From Andalucia godoyi (lineage: Eukaryota > Discoba > Jakobea > Jakobida > Andaluciidae): a stretch of DNA of 64,000 nt. Below, in pieces: positions 28,187 to 37,908 of this stretch (positions are counted from its first letter, which is position 1; every line of letters starts with the position of its first letter). The position numbers and the translations under genes were made by a program. The stretch is from NCBI GenBank assembly GCA_009859145.1, contig VRVR01000031.1:62001-126000 (forward strand). Reading direction: 5' to 3'. The notes beneath the pieces are model-generated. The model did no database searches and had not been told where the DNA came from. It was given only the letters and a program-made list of their open reading frames with translations.

Positions 28187-31100
28187 TCACCACGCTTGCA
28201 CAGCCCTCACTGGCTTTGCACGCGGGGGGGTCCGCAATGTTGGTGTCAATCTGTCGGGGGCTGGTAATACAGGCAGAAAGTCATCAGGAGCATCCCATGG
28301 CTGAACCACAAGTGTTGATGCATGCTGCTGCAGAATTTGGCTGCCGCTTATCCGTTCCTTTGAGACAAACGGATGACCAGCAGGACGCAGTAGCGCATGT
28401 GCATGTGTATGTGCATCGGATAAAGTTGAAGGTTCCTGCGGTGGACTCGCCCTGGCTTCCATGGGAAGCATTTCTTCAACTCGGGTGTGCACAGGACGCG
28501 CATTGCGAACAACGCGCTTTTTGGAGGGCTCTGCGGACGAATGATCTTCGGTACTGGAGCCACAGCAGCAGCGCACAACAATGACAAGGAAAACAATGAT
28601 TACCAGAGCACATCCACTAATCAAGAGATACAGACACCATCCGTCACAAGGAAGTTCCATAGAAGATGTGCCGTCCGAACCGCCCGACGAAGGGGGCGCC
28701 GAAGTTGGCGACGAAACAAAAATGTCAATGGCAGTGGTGTGGATGGAAGACGCTACTGAACAAACTGTAATGAAATATGTAGCCGTCGGTGACAGCGAAG
28801 AAATCTCCACAACCTGCGGATTAGCATAGACACTCGAACGGACGGATATGGAGGCCGGTGGGACGGCGGAAAGCAATCCCATGTTTGAGGATGCGACTTG
28901 AACATTCGAAATGGACGGGGGAACGCCAGTCTGCGCGGAAATTCCCAACACTGACTGCACGGATGGCTGACTTGATCGCATATCAAGTGCACTGACCAAA
29001 ATGGAAGGCACTCCAGCTGGCATTCCTGACAGAGAGAACGTGTACGAATAAGGTGGTGCAGACAGAGACGGCAAACTCACAACTTTCACTTTCCACGGGG
29101 CACTCAATGCAGCCTGGAGGGAAACATGATCTGTCGTGAAAACTCTCGAGCGGCGGTGATGCTCATAATCACGATGAAAAGAGACAGCCGCTGAAGCTAC
29201 GAGCGCAGAGAGATTGAACGCAGGAACCGCCGTCGAGCAGCGCTGGTCAATGTAGCCAGCATCGCATGCGCAAATGCCCTTTGTCGAATCGCAAGTTCCA
29301 TGAGCCGAGCAATGATTCAGCGAGACGCACGTCAAATTTGGAATGGATCCGAGCGCGGGACATCCAACAGAGCGGAATGGAGCACCGTGAACCACTAGAC
29401 CCAAAGGAACGGATGGGTCTACAGATTGAACCGAGTGGATCTGGACCCGATAGACCCCCGAGGATGGAGAAGAAATGTGGACGACCTGTACGTTGTTCAC
29501 AGCTGAATCAAGTCCAGGATCGCGAGACATGCCATCGGGTGCGATGACGGCCAGTCGCAACTTGTTGTTGAGTGCAGAATAGCCGGAAGATGGAACCCCC
29601 GATGCAGAGTCATGGTACGCCAATGTAAGTCGTAAAGGTAGGAAAGACCATGGGTCATCCAGAACAATGCACTGCTCCCAGAGAAGCCCGAGAGGAGTGG
29701 TAGGAAACGAAACATTCTGCAGGAGAAACAAGGAACGGGGAGCAGAACCGGAAAGCTTCAAAACAGACGAAAGCTCCGGTATACCATACCCAACAGCATA
29801 TGACGCGACTGTGGAAGAGTGCGTAGATGCACTTGCAACCAAGACTGCACGAATGAGGGGCGCACAGACACTTGACCATGCATCCGCACTGGATCTTTGG
29901 CCGGAGGGATAGAATCCTTCAAGCAGATACTGCTTGACAAGAAGCGACAAGCCCGAAACCGCTGGAGTTGCCATGCTTGTCCCTTGATCCAGTTTCGCCC
30001 CACAGTTGTTGGAGGATAAGGACCCATCCGAGTTTGCAGACAGAATGCGGTTTCCGGGCGCCAGGAGATCTGGTCTCAGCCGCGCGGCATTCGAAATCCC
30101 TTGCGACGAAAAGGATGACTGCGTTACTGAAGAGCCCGCGGTCATGAACACGCTGGAGCCCGAATAAAGCACAGTCGAGCTGTACAGGACCATGAAGGCG
30201 TTGGCATTCGCGACCGATGCGAGAGTGCTGCCGACCGCTCCACTCACTCGGACTACCCCAAATGACGACGGAAGAAGCTGAGAATACATGTTGGAAGCAG
30301 AGCCAGATGTAAAGCCCGTGGACGATATCAGCACCAATCCCACTGCGCCCAAGCGGAACGCAAAGTAGGCCTTCATCGAGACGTCGCACGAGCCGTCATA
30401 AACGACGACAATACTGTTCACAAATGACAAGTCGGCAGAGCTTGCAAAGTCGTAGTTGGCTGATGCAGACGCCGAGCACCCAGCACTTGCACTCGTCTCC
30501 AGAACAGACTGTCCGGAAACCGAGGCATATCCACCATATGACGTTGAAAACAATCCGAACGGTCCCGGATCGCACGAAACGTACGAGAATGACGAATCCG
30601 TGGAGCCCACTGCAATCACGTTCTTTGACGTTGCTGGAGAGGACACCGTTCCTGCGCCAGCAGCGCCGGAATTGCCGGCTGCAAACACGATTAGCACATC
30701 AGGATTGGAGAAAGCCCATGTGTCCACTTCCATTGCGATCGCATCGTACGAGTGCACCAGAGTGGATCCCCATGAATTTGACACCACGGACGCACCGGAC
30801 GATTTCAGCTTCGACAACACCGATGAGATCGTCTCCGTGAAGGAAAGAGTCCCATACGAATCTGCCAGTGCATACATTGCCAGCTTGGCCGCAGGTGCGA
30901 TACCGTAATTGTGCGAGGCGTTAAAGAACGAAGCTGCGTCGGGGGGAGAGCCCAGGACTGTTGCTGCAACATGTGTTCCGTGACCTGTTGCGTCGCCACC
31001 CGTCGAAATTGCCTGCGCAGATCTGCAGAAATAAGCCAACTTGCGATGCCCCGAAATCATGTTACCGGCGACCGAAGCAGTAACCGATCCGGGTGGCACG

Positions 31101-31813
31101 GACGGATCGCGGAACGCACAGTGGTCGTGATCCAGACCCGTGTCCACAACGGCCGCGATCATGTTCTGCCCGCTCAATCCCGCCTCCCACAATGGAAACG
31201 CAGTCTTGTGATCTGGAAACGTCGGAATGGAGCCTTGCAGCCTTGACGATGCATACAAATTGAAGGTATCAAACGCTGTACGATGCACGTCAATGTAGAT
31301 GGCGTCCAAAAGAAGCGTGGGAGAGCGAAGCAGCCTTGATTTTGTCATTTGGACACCGTAAGTTCTGTTGAAACGAACCACCACGTCGCCGTCTGGCTCC
31401 ATGTTCCACGCAGCCAATGTCCATTTCAACGATTCGCGATACGGGACAATCGTAGCAAAACAGTCAGTGTTTTTCTCAAATTGTGCGACGACTCTCCGCC
31501 TCTGCGACAAACGAAAAGGCGAACCATCCTTTGCGCCATCAACATCATGCAGAAACGCACAGTCAGGGACCCAAATAGGATCAGGAACCAGTCGCCTGCA
31601 CTTGTCCAGCTGCAAAGACGAGTGGCACGCATCGTTCGAAAGCACAAATAAGAACCACCGAGACCGCATGTCGACCGTAGTCAGCTCGGAAACCAGGGAT
31701 CGTGGATCAACGGTCATAAATGGAAGATGAACGACAGCGATTACGGAAAGCGGCGCTGCAACCCATAGAAGAAAAAGCAGCGTGCATGTGGGGACGACAA
31801 AAACACTGTTCAT
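28187..31813 (-). CDS. Type I membrane subtilisin-like serine protease (S8) with PA insert and EGF-like module
   Basis: About 1208 aa with ATG at about 31813. Signal peptide about 1-26. The catalytic triad of family S8 is complete: VVDTGLD (about 226), GHGTHVAATV (about 279) and GTSMATPAVSG (about 612), plus the oxyanion Asn in FAAGNSGAAG (about 379). A protease-associated domain is inserted before the Ser (IVVVYDGSC...GAVGLVLIS, about 460-530). After a jelly-roll-like region comes an EGF-like module (HCSAHGTC...GICACDAGYIDQRC, about 835-860). Then a TM helix (about 1055-1078, LLISGCALVIIVFLVIVV) and a cytosolic tail of about 130 residues. It would act at the cell surface or in endosomes. Overall similar to large kp43-like protist subtilases. 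Regulation unknown. Confidence 0.88.
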   Translation of the reverse strand: MNSVFVVPTCTLLFLLWVAAPLSVIAVVHLPFMTVDPRSLVSELTTVDMRSRWFLFVLSNDACHSSLQLDKCRRLVPDPIWVPDCAFLHDVDGAKDGSPFRLSQRRRVVAQFEKNTDCFATIVPYRESLKWTLAAWNMEPDGDVVVRFNRTYGVQMTKSRLLRSPTLLLDAIYIDVHRTAFDTFNLYASSRLQGSIPTFPDHKTAFPLWEAGLSGQNMIAAVVDTGLDHDHCAFRDPSVPPGSVTASVAGNMISGHRKLAYFCRSAQAISTGGDATGHGTHVAATVLGSPPDAASFFNASHNYGIAPAAKLAMYALADSYGTLSFTETISSVLSKLKSSGASVVSNSWGSTLVHSYDAIAMEVDTWAFSNPDVLIVFAAGNSGAAGAGTVSSPATSKNVIAVGSTDSSFSYVSCDPGPFGLFSTSYGGYASVSGQSVLETSASAGCSASASANYDFASSADLSFVNSIVVVYDGSCDVSMKAYFAFRLGAVGLVLISSTGFTSGSASNMYSQLLPSSFGVVRVSGAVGSTLASVANANAFMVLYSSTVLYSGSSVFMTAGSSVTQSSFSSQGISNAARLRPDLLAPGNRILSANSDGSLSSNNCGAKLDQGTSMATPAVSGLSLLVKQYLLEGFYPSGQRSSADAWSSVCAPLIRAVLVASASTHSSTVASYAVGYGIPELSSVLKLSGSAPRSLFLLQNVSFPTTPLGLLWEQCIVLDDPWSFLPLRLTLAYHDSASGVPSSGYSALNNKLRLAVIAPDGMSRDPGLDSAVNNVQVVHISSPSSGVYRVQIHSVQSVDPSVPLGLVVHGAPFRSVGCPALGSIPNLTCVSLNHCSAHGTCDSTKGICACDAGYIDQRCSTAVPAFNLSALVASAAVSFHRDYEHHRRSRVFTTDHVSLQAALSAPWKVKVVSLPSLSAPPYSYTFSLSGMPAGVPSILVSALDMRSSQPSVQSVLGISAQTGVPPSISNVQVASSNMGLLSAVPPASISVRSSVYANPQVVEISSLSPTATYFITVCSVASSIHTTAIDIFVSSPTSAPPSSGGSDGTSSMELPCDGWCLYLLISGCALVIIVFLVIVVRCCCGSSTEDHSSAEPSKKRVVRNARPVHTRVEEMLPMEARASPPQEPSTLSDAHTHAHALLRPAGHPFVSKERISGSQILQQHASTLVVQPWDAPDDFLPVLPAPDRLTPTLRTPPRAKPVRAVQAW

Positions 31814-32485
31814 ACGGTCCACAATTTCTCGCCCCCGGATGTGCAGTGCATAGCAAATAGCCCCAGTAATATGCAGAAACGGAGTTTTCCCTTTATTCTA
31901 TATACTTTTGGGTATTAATTCTAAATAAATAAAGCATACATTTATTAAATTAAAAGTAGAAAAAGAATCCTTTATGATTCTCGCGTTTCTTTTTTCTCTT
32001 TTGCATTCCACTGTAAAAATAATAACACAACAATTGAGGGGAAATGCCTTTCAATGCCTCAACAAGCATTGTTGAGTCTCCAAACTCTGGGGTCTGTCGG
32101 ATGGCACACACTACAGTTGCTGCGGGGGACTTGCAGTGCGACAACGCCGACAGCAGGCGCAGGTTTGCTTATGCGAGAAGTCCATGGAACAGAACTTGAA
32201 CAAATAAAAGCAACACATACATGGTTGGATCGTATGGTGCTTACAAGAATTTTAGAGGAGAAAATGTGGTGGGACTGAACAGCGTGTGTTTTCTACACAC
32301 TTTCACTTCCTTTTTCCTTTTTTTTTTTTCTTTTTCTTTTTCTTTTCTTTTGTTTTGTTTTGTTTTTGGTTTGGTTTGTTTGTTTGTTGTTGGTTTCTGG
32401 TATTGTGATCTGTATGAGTACAACCGAAAGAGGAAAAAACCCCCCGTCAAGAAGACAACGAAACAGGAACAAGGAAGCAAGCAAA
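31814..32485. other. Divergent intergenic region upstream of Dps
   Basis: About 670 bp. It contains TCAACAAGCATTGTTGA (hairpin near 32061), a long T-rich/GTTT tract at 32300-32390, and short open frames I do not believe. A promoter region or 5'UTR for both genes is likely. Confidence 0.4.
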
Positions 32486-32980
32486 ATGTCGCAGCATGAA
32501 CAAGGAATGGTGAGTATAGGTCTCGCAGTGGACGCACGTCGGCACATCACAGACGTGCTGAATGCACAGCTGGCAGACGTAATGGTTGTCTTTTCGACTT
32601 GTTTGCAGCTTCATTGGAACTTGCAAGGACGGAACTTCTTTTCGTTGCACGAGTTTCTCGACAAGACGTACCACGAGCTGCTGGAACAAGCCGATGCGAT
32701 TGCAGAACGTACGCGCTCCCTTGGGTTTCCCGCCAATGCCAGCATGTCCGAGTACCTCCGTCTTGCAACCATCAAGGAGCATGCACCTGCGATTGCATGT
32801 GTGCACTGCGAGCCCGCAGCTTCAACGCTCGTCGATTCGCTGAACCATCTCATTACAATCACTCGGCACCGTATCGATGAGTGCGAGGATCAAGGAGACG
32901 CCGGAACGGCAGACTTCCTCACTGGTCTCATGGAGACTTGGGAAAAGAAGGCATGGATGCTCCGTGCCTATGCTTCATAA
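32486..32980 (+). CDS. dps: Dps-type ferritin (DNA protection during starvation)
   Basis: 164 aa from ATG 32486, the normal size of Dps (about 160-180). The ferroxidase signature is intact: LHWNLQGRNFFSLHEFLDK then EQADAIAERTRSLG, giving the two His and the Asp/Glu of the intersubunit iron site. The helices to LMETWEKKAWMLRAY complete the four-helix bundle. Dps dodecamers oxidise Fe(II) with H2O2, store iron and shield DNA. The family is bacterial/archaeal and rare in eukaryotes, so transfer from bacteria is likely. No organelle-targeting peptide is obvious. Flanking genes are eukaryotic and base composition does not stand out, so contamination is unlikely. Confidence 0.93.
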   Translation: MSQHEQGMVSIGLAVDARRHITDVLNAQLADVMVVFSTCLQLHWNLQGRNFFSLHEFLDKTYHELLEQADAIAERTRSLGFPANASMSEYLRLATIKEHAPAIACVHCEPAASTLVDSLNHLITITRHRIDECEDQGDAGTADFLTGLMETWEKKAWMLRAYAS

Positions 32981-33190
32981 ACGTAACCGCCGCCCTGCGG
33001 CCCGTGGGCATATGCAAGTATACGTCTACCCTACATGCTGTTTTTCTTTACTTCTAAATATATATACATATACAAATATATATTTAATAATTATCATTTT
33101 TTCTTCTTTCGCTTTTCTTTTTTTTTTTTTTGAACCCACTCAAAATATAGTATACTGAGTCGAAAATCCGCATCAAAACTGCCAAAATGT

Positions 33191-34951
33191 CTAGATCTTA
33201 CTGTGCACCGGCGGAGAATTCGCCGAACGAGAAGAAGAAGAAGAATCGTCGTTGTCGGAGAATCCGTCCGAAGAAGAACTGGACTCAAGGTCATCGGACA
33301 CCCCTATATCCTCGGCAGCGTACATGGACGCATCGGAAACGATGATTTCCTGGTCAACGACCACAATTGTGCCGGTTGGATCGCAATGCAGAATCTCGTC
33401 AAGAATGCTGTGGTGTAGCCGCTCGGAAGTCGCTTGGCTGGGCGAGGCTGGTAGGCTCTCGCTTCCCCAGGCCTGGTCAGGACACAGTGGACTGTTTGGT
33501 GTCATCGATTCCGGACAAATGTACTCGTATGCACTTGCACTTGCTCGTGGACTTTCCGTCTCCGTAGGGCGTCGATGATCGTGCAGGTCCGTCTTTGCTT
33601 TTGTCCAGCAATCCACGGCTTTCGAGGACTCCGGTTCGCAAATCACAACCGAGATGGCTGCATCAACAGCCGGCTCCGTCTTCTCACCAGCAGCAGCAGC
33701 CGTCGCCGACGTCGTGGTCAAGCCAAGCACTCTTTTCTTGTGCACGCTGAAGAAAAAGAGGAAGATTCCGAGGGCAAAGAAGAATGCACAGCACCAAAAA
33801 CACAGACTGGAAAGCGCAACGTTGTTGTCCTCGACCGTTGTGCTCAGCATAAACCCAAAGGATGTCTCGGACAAGAAGGATGCCAGCAGAATAACCCCCG
33901 TTCCAAAACTTTGCATTTGCGACTGTTCTTTCGGTCCCACCAGTGCTGCAATCATGCTCATAAAGGCCGGAGCGCACATTGCACAGGGGGTCGCGACAAA
34001 AAAGAACACAATGTACATGACAAGATTCCTTGCCATGCCCATTCCAATTGATGCAACCACGCCAAATGTGAGTCCAATGACATAGGTTGCCGATCCGCCG
34101 ATTCTTTTCATGACGATGCCCGAAATCAAGAAGAACAGGATCATGGACACGGCAAAAAGCCCGATGATCGGAACGAATGTCTTGTAGCTCAGCCCGAACC
34201 GATAGTGTCCGTAGAAGAACACAAACGTCTTTGCAAATGCAACGCAAATTCCAAACATAAAGTACGAGGAATACATCAAGTTGAGAACTGGTCTTGTGGT
34301 CCATATCCTGAGCGCATGCAGCGGATTCAGCAGTCTCCAAGACCACGGCACGCGGTTTGCCTCGCAGAGCGACTCCTTCGATCTGAACGCGATGAGCAGC
34401 ACTGCGGAAAGCGACAGGCACGCGCCAATTCCAAAGAGCACCGGAAACGGGACCTCTCCCACCAGCAAGAACGCAATTGGTGCAGCAAGCAAGAACGCAA
34501 GCGCCCATGCCCCCGCCGTAATGATCGCGATGAACGTCGCCCGCTCAGACCCCGGAGGGTACACATCTGCAGCAACCGCCACATTCGTCGTTGTCATTCC
34601 AGCCGTTCCACCCCGCACCATGAGCGCGACAAACATCAGCACAATTGCCTTTGGATGAACTACAAAGCACAGCATGCACAAATACGACAACGTGCCCAAC
34701 GACGAGAACACGAGCGCGAATCGCCGCCCCTTGTGCTGTGACAGCAGTCCAAGAAGCGGCAATGCACAGTACTGTGTAAGCGCTCCAAGCCCGTTTGCAC
34801 ACCCATATACGGTCGCCCCCACCGGATTACTGCCGTACAGCATCAGAATAAGCGGCGCAAGACAAAACGACGCCACTGCATCCCCCGTCGAGTTTAGAAT
34901 CTGCGACACAAAACTCACTGGATGCGCACAAAACACTCTGGACAGCAACAT
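33191..34951 (-). CDS. Major facilitator superfamily transporter
   Basis: 586 aa, ATG at 34951. About 12 hydrophobic segments fall in residues 10-400, with LLSQHKGRRFALVFSS as the loop 2-3 signature (G....GRR) and a charged central loop (about 200-230). A cytosolic Ser/acidic C-terminal tail of about 180 residues follows, with SSSSSDGFSDNDDSSSSS. The VRGGTAGMTTTNVAVAADV helix recalls the MFSD14/TetA-like group. Substrate cannot be told from sequence. It diverges from UFSP2 with a microsatellite-rich gap. Confidence 0.8.
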   Translation of the reverse strand: MLLSRVFCAHPVSFVSQILNSTGDAVASFCLAPLILMLYGSNPVGATVYGCANGLGALTQYCALPLLGLLSQHKGRRFALVFSSLGTLSYLCMLCFVVHPKAIVLMFVALMVRGGTAGMTTTNVAVAADVYPPGSERATFIAIITAGAWALAFLLAAPIAFLLVGEVPFPVLFGIGACLSLSAVLLIAFRSKESLCEANRVPWSWRLLNPLHALRIWTTRPVLNLMYSSYFMFGICVAFAKTFVFFYGHYRFGLSYKTFVPIIGLFAVSMILFFLISGIVMKRIGGSATYVIGLTFGVVASIGMGMARNLVMYIVFFFVATPCAMCAPAFMSMIAALVGPKEQSQMQSFGTGVILLASFLSETSFGFMLSTTVEDNNVALSSLCFWCCAFFFALGIFLFFFSVHKKRVLGLTTTSATAAAAGEKTEPAVDAAISVVICEPESSKAVDCWTKAKTDLHDHRRPTETESPRASASAYEYICPESMTPNSPLCPDQAWGSESLPASPSQATSERLHHSILDEILHCDPTGTIVVVDQEIIVSDASMYAAEDIGVSDDLESSSSSDGFSDNDDSSSSSRSANSPPVHSKI

Positions 34952-35724
34952 CTCTCTCTCTCTCTCTCTCTGTCTGTCTGTCTGTCTGTCTCTCTCTGTC
35001 TGTCTCTGTCTTTCTATCTATCTATCTATCTATGCTTTTGATTAACCCAAATGTTTTAAATCTCAAGAATAACCAATAACTAGCAACCAATAACCAATAC
35101 CTAAAAACTAAAAACACCGAAATGAAAAGGAATCGAACGAACAAGCGAACAAACGAAGCGAAAGAGAAAAAACCGAATTGCTGGTTGGGAAAGCAGGAAC
35201 CCAGAGAGACAAAGGAAAAACAAAAGCAAGACGGATTCCGAGAAGCTGAAAAGGCGGAGGACCGTACGGTCAGATTGGGATGGGCGCTTTGCGCAGTGCG
35301 AGCAAAAGACCAGAGGGACGACAAGGGTGGTGGTCGGCCAAGGGTTGAGGGTAGGATCAAAGACGGAGTGGGTGGATCAGAATTCGGAAACCAGCGTGCT
35401 CCGACGACAATTCGACGTGTCTCATCAAGCAAGCAGCCATCAAACCGTTCAAGCTCGCCAAATGTGGGCAAACACCCGTTTGAATTTTCGGCAGACAGAG
35501 GCCCCAGAGTTCACAACCCCCCCTTGCTTCGCACAAACTCCCGCAGAACTCAACTGACTCAAGTCGTCGAGTTCCAGTTCAAAAGCATCAAGCGTCGGTG
35601 GCTTTTGTCGACTTGAGCAGATGCTGATGGCTGCTGACAAATGGGGTTGGTTTTTTGGGGTTTCTTTTGCCATGCACGATGAATTCTTCTCGATTCCTGA
35701 AATCGAGGGAAGCGAAAGAGAAGG
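34952..35724. other. Divergent intergenic region with microsatellites
   Basis: 773 bp. 34952-35033 is a (TC)n/(TCTG)n/(TCTA)n compound microsatellite. The rest is A-rich and has several short open frames without coding character. Promoters of the MFS and UFSP2 genes are presumably here. Confidence 0.5.
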
Positions 35725-37530
35725 ATGACGGTATCAAAAGGGCTGCGGGTTGCTCAGCATGTTCTCGAAGCCGTTCGCGAAGGATCCGGACCACTGCTGA
35801 ACCCGACGACTACGACTGCGACTGCGACTGCGACGACGGCCGCGGGGTCGTCTACGGCCGTTGGGCTAGAAAATGGGATCTGGTGGCTTGTTGGGACAAG
35901 GGATGTTGCGAGTGGGTCGTGCGTTGCTGTCACCAATGCTTCGCGGTGCGCGCGGTACATCCAGTATCCCGACGTGCGCGTGCCTGTACTTTCGAAGGAA
36001 TTGGATGTGCTGTCTGTGTGCATGGCGGACAGGGCGTCGATTGTCGGAGTGCTTATTTCTGTCCCTGCGCATCAAGAGCATCTGGTGTCGTTTCAGCAGG
36101 AGGAGGAGATGGGAGGGACGCAGAGTCTGCGGTCGATTGCACGGTCGTTTCTCTCGCGACTGGAAGACCACTCGAATGTTCGACCGATTCCTGCGACGCT
36201 GTCGTGCATTGGCATCGTGTCAGACAGACAGAAGAAGCCTGTCTTTCTAAGCTGGTCATCGCTGGAACCTGTTGGGTTTGAAACGTTTGATTTTGACTTT
36301 GGGTTTTCGGAAAGGGAGGAACTGGTCGAGCCGTTCACAATCAAGGCGTCGGTCAAGTACGTCCACCCGGAGGCGGCGTCGCAGGATCTCGCGGCGACTC
36401 TGCTGATGGCGTTCGACCAGCTTGTGAAATCGGGCATCGTGCTGGTGGACAGCTTGCAGGTCGGCGCGACTGTGGATGGAAGAGGATTTGTGGACGCTAG
36501 AAGTGTCCCGGAGGCTGCAATGAAGACAATGCTGAAAAAGAAAAAGGTGTTTGTGAATTTTTCAGGAGTTGATTTTGCAGAGGGTGAGCGAACGCTGGAT
36601 CTGGTGTTTTCGTGCGATGAAGGAAGCGTGGTCCCGGTGGACTATACTATTGACAGAATTCCATTGACTGCAGACGGAAAGTCGATTGACGCAGCTGCAA
36701 TTCAGCACAGAATAGGAAAGCTGGCGCTGCTGGATCCATCTGTGATCACTGCGGGCCAGGATGGTACGCTCGTGAGCATTCGAGATGTGTGGATGCACGG
36801 ATGGCACTTTCCCTCTCTGCTCTTCAAAGATGAGAAGCTGAAGAAGGAGATTGCGCCGCGACTTGGATTTGCGACGGTAGATCCATCGGTGTACGACTCG
36901 ACAAAGCTGGCCCGCGTGCATGCGTTTGTTCCCTCGTTGATTGGCTCATGGGAAGTCGCAACCGTCGCAGGAAACTACCTCTACTACCATTACAACCACG
37001 ATGCGTTCAACGACAAGGGCTGGGGCTGTGCGTACCGGTCGCTGCAGACGCTCTTTTCATGGTTCATCTTGAACGGATTCACGGATCGAACGGTGCCTTC
37101 GCTTCCTGAAATCCAGGAGACTCTCGTCGCGGTCGGTGACAAGCCGAAGAAGTTCATTGGGTCGCGGGAGTGGATCGGCGCCTTTGAGATTTCTGTTGTG
37201 TTGAATCAGTTGCTTGGCCTCGATTCGCGAATCATTCGCGTGGAATCTGGAAAGGATCTTCCGTCACAGTACTGTGCGCTGCGCGAACACTTCGTGACGG
37301 TCGGCACACCGGTCATGTTTGGAGGTGGACAACTGGCCTACACGTGCCTGGGAGTGGCTCGCGATTCCGTCAAGGGAGAGGTGCGTTTCCTCATTCTTGA
37401 CCCACACTATGTTGGCGACGATGTGCCAAAAGCCATTGTGTCTAAAGGTTGGTGCAATTGGAAGACTGTCGAGCTCTTTAAAGCAGACTCGTTCTACAAT
37501 TTGTGCCTTCCACAGAAGCTCTATACGTAA
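35725..37530 (+). CDS. UFSP2: UFM1-specific protease 2 (C78 cysteine peptidase)
   Basis: 601 aa, ATG at 35725. The C-terminal peptidase domain (about 390-601) has the catalytic Cys in KGWGCAYRSLQTL (about residue 435). The Asp-Pro-His box is in FLILDPHYVG (about 559), and the Tyr/oxyanion region is NYLYYHYNHDAFNDKGWGC. The N-terminal about 380 residues match the UFSP2-specific extension rather than short UFSP1. A low-complexity Thr/Ala stretch (about 28-40) comes from an ACTGCG repeat. UFSP2 matures UFM1 and removes it from targets at the ER. Shows that the organism has ufmylation. Confidence 0.93.
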   Translation: MTVSKGLRVAQHVLEAVREGSGPLLNPTTTTATATATTAAGSSTAVGLENGIWWLVGTRDVASGSCVAVTNASRCARYIQYPDVRVPVLSKELDVLSVCMADRASIVGVLISVPAHQEHLVSFQQEEEMGGTQSLRSIARSFLSRLEDHSNVRPIPATLSCIGIVSDRQKKPVFLSWSSLEPVGFETFDFDFGFSEREELVEPFTIKASVKYVHPEAASQDLAATLLMAFDQLVKSGIVLVDSLQVGATVDGRGFVDARSVPEAAMKTMLKKKKVFVNFSGVDFAEGERTLDLVFSCDEGSVVPVDYTIDRIPLTADGKSIDAAAIQHRIGKLALLDPSVITAGQDGTLVSIRDVWMHGWHFPSLLFKDEKLKKEIAPRLGFATVDPSVYDSTKLARVHAFVPSLIGSWEVATVAGNYLYYHYNHDAFNDKGWGCAYRSLQTLFSWFILNGFTDRTVPSLPEIQETLVAVGDKPKKFIGSREWIGAFEISVVLNQLLGLDSRIIRVESGKDLPSQYCALREHFVTVGTPVMFGGGQLAYTCLGVARDSVKGEVRFLILDPHYVGDDVPKAIVSKGWCNWKTVELFKADSFYNLCLPQKLYT

Positions 37531-37908
37531 AGCGGTAAGAAATAAAGGTAGAAACAGAAAGGACTCCTCATTTACTTTCCAACGAACGCCTGCGATACCG
37601 TACACACTGCATCGATACTAAAATGGCTCCTCCCCCCGCCCCCCCCCCCCCACACACACAGCGCAAAACACACAAGTACATGCGCACTGTGTTCTTCCAG
37701 TAGACGCTGCGCGCGCGCGGCGCTGACGAGATGGACATCAGAACACCTTGTTTTGTTTGTTTTTGTTTTTCCGTCCCTTTGTACATCCGGATGCGGAATG
37801 CAATGGTAGTAGAGACCAAGGCGGTTGCGCTGGATCCGCGAATTGGACACCATTTGATCGACGGGGCGGCAAGTGGCATTAACATTTATAAAACAATGCG
37901 TACATATT
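37531..37908. other. Convergent intergenic region
   Basis: 378 bp with a C-run and CA repeat near 37630-37665. AATAAA-like polyadenylation signal at 37540-37550. No gene supported. Confidence 0.4.

Noticed and set aside
34205-34741. 178-codon plus frame inside the MFS gene
   Set aside because: Arg/His-rich antisense shadow of a membrane protein gene.
35122-35616. 164-codon plus frame upstream of UFSP2
   Set aside because: Lys/Arg/Gln-rich chance frame in A-rich DNA; no domain and overlapped by equally open frames.
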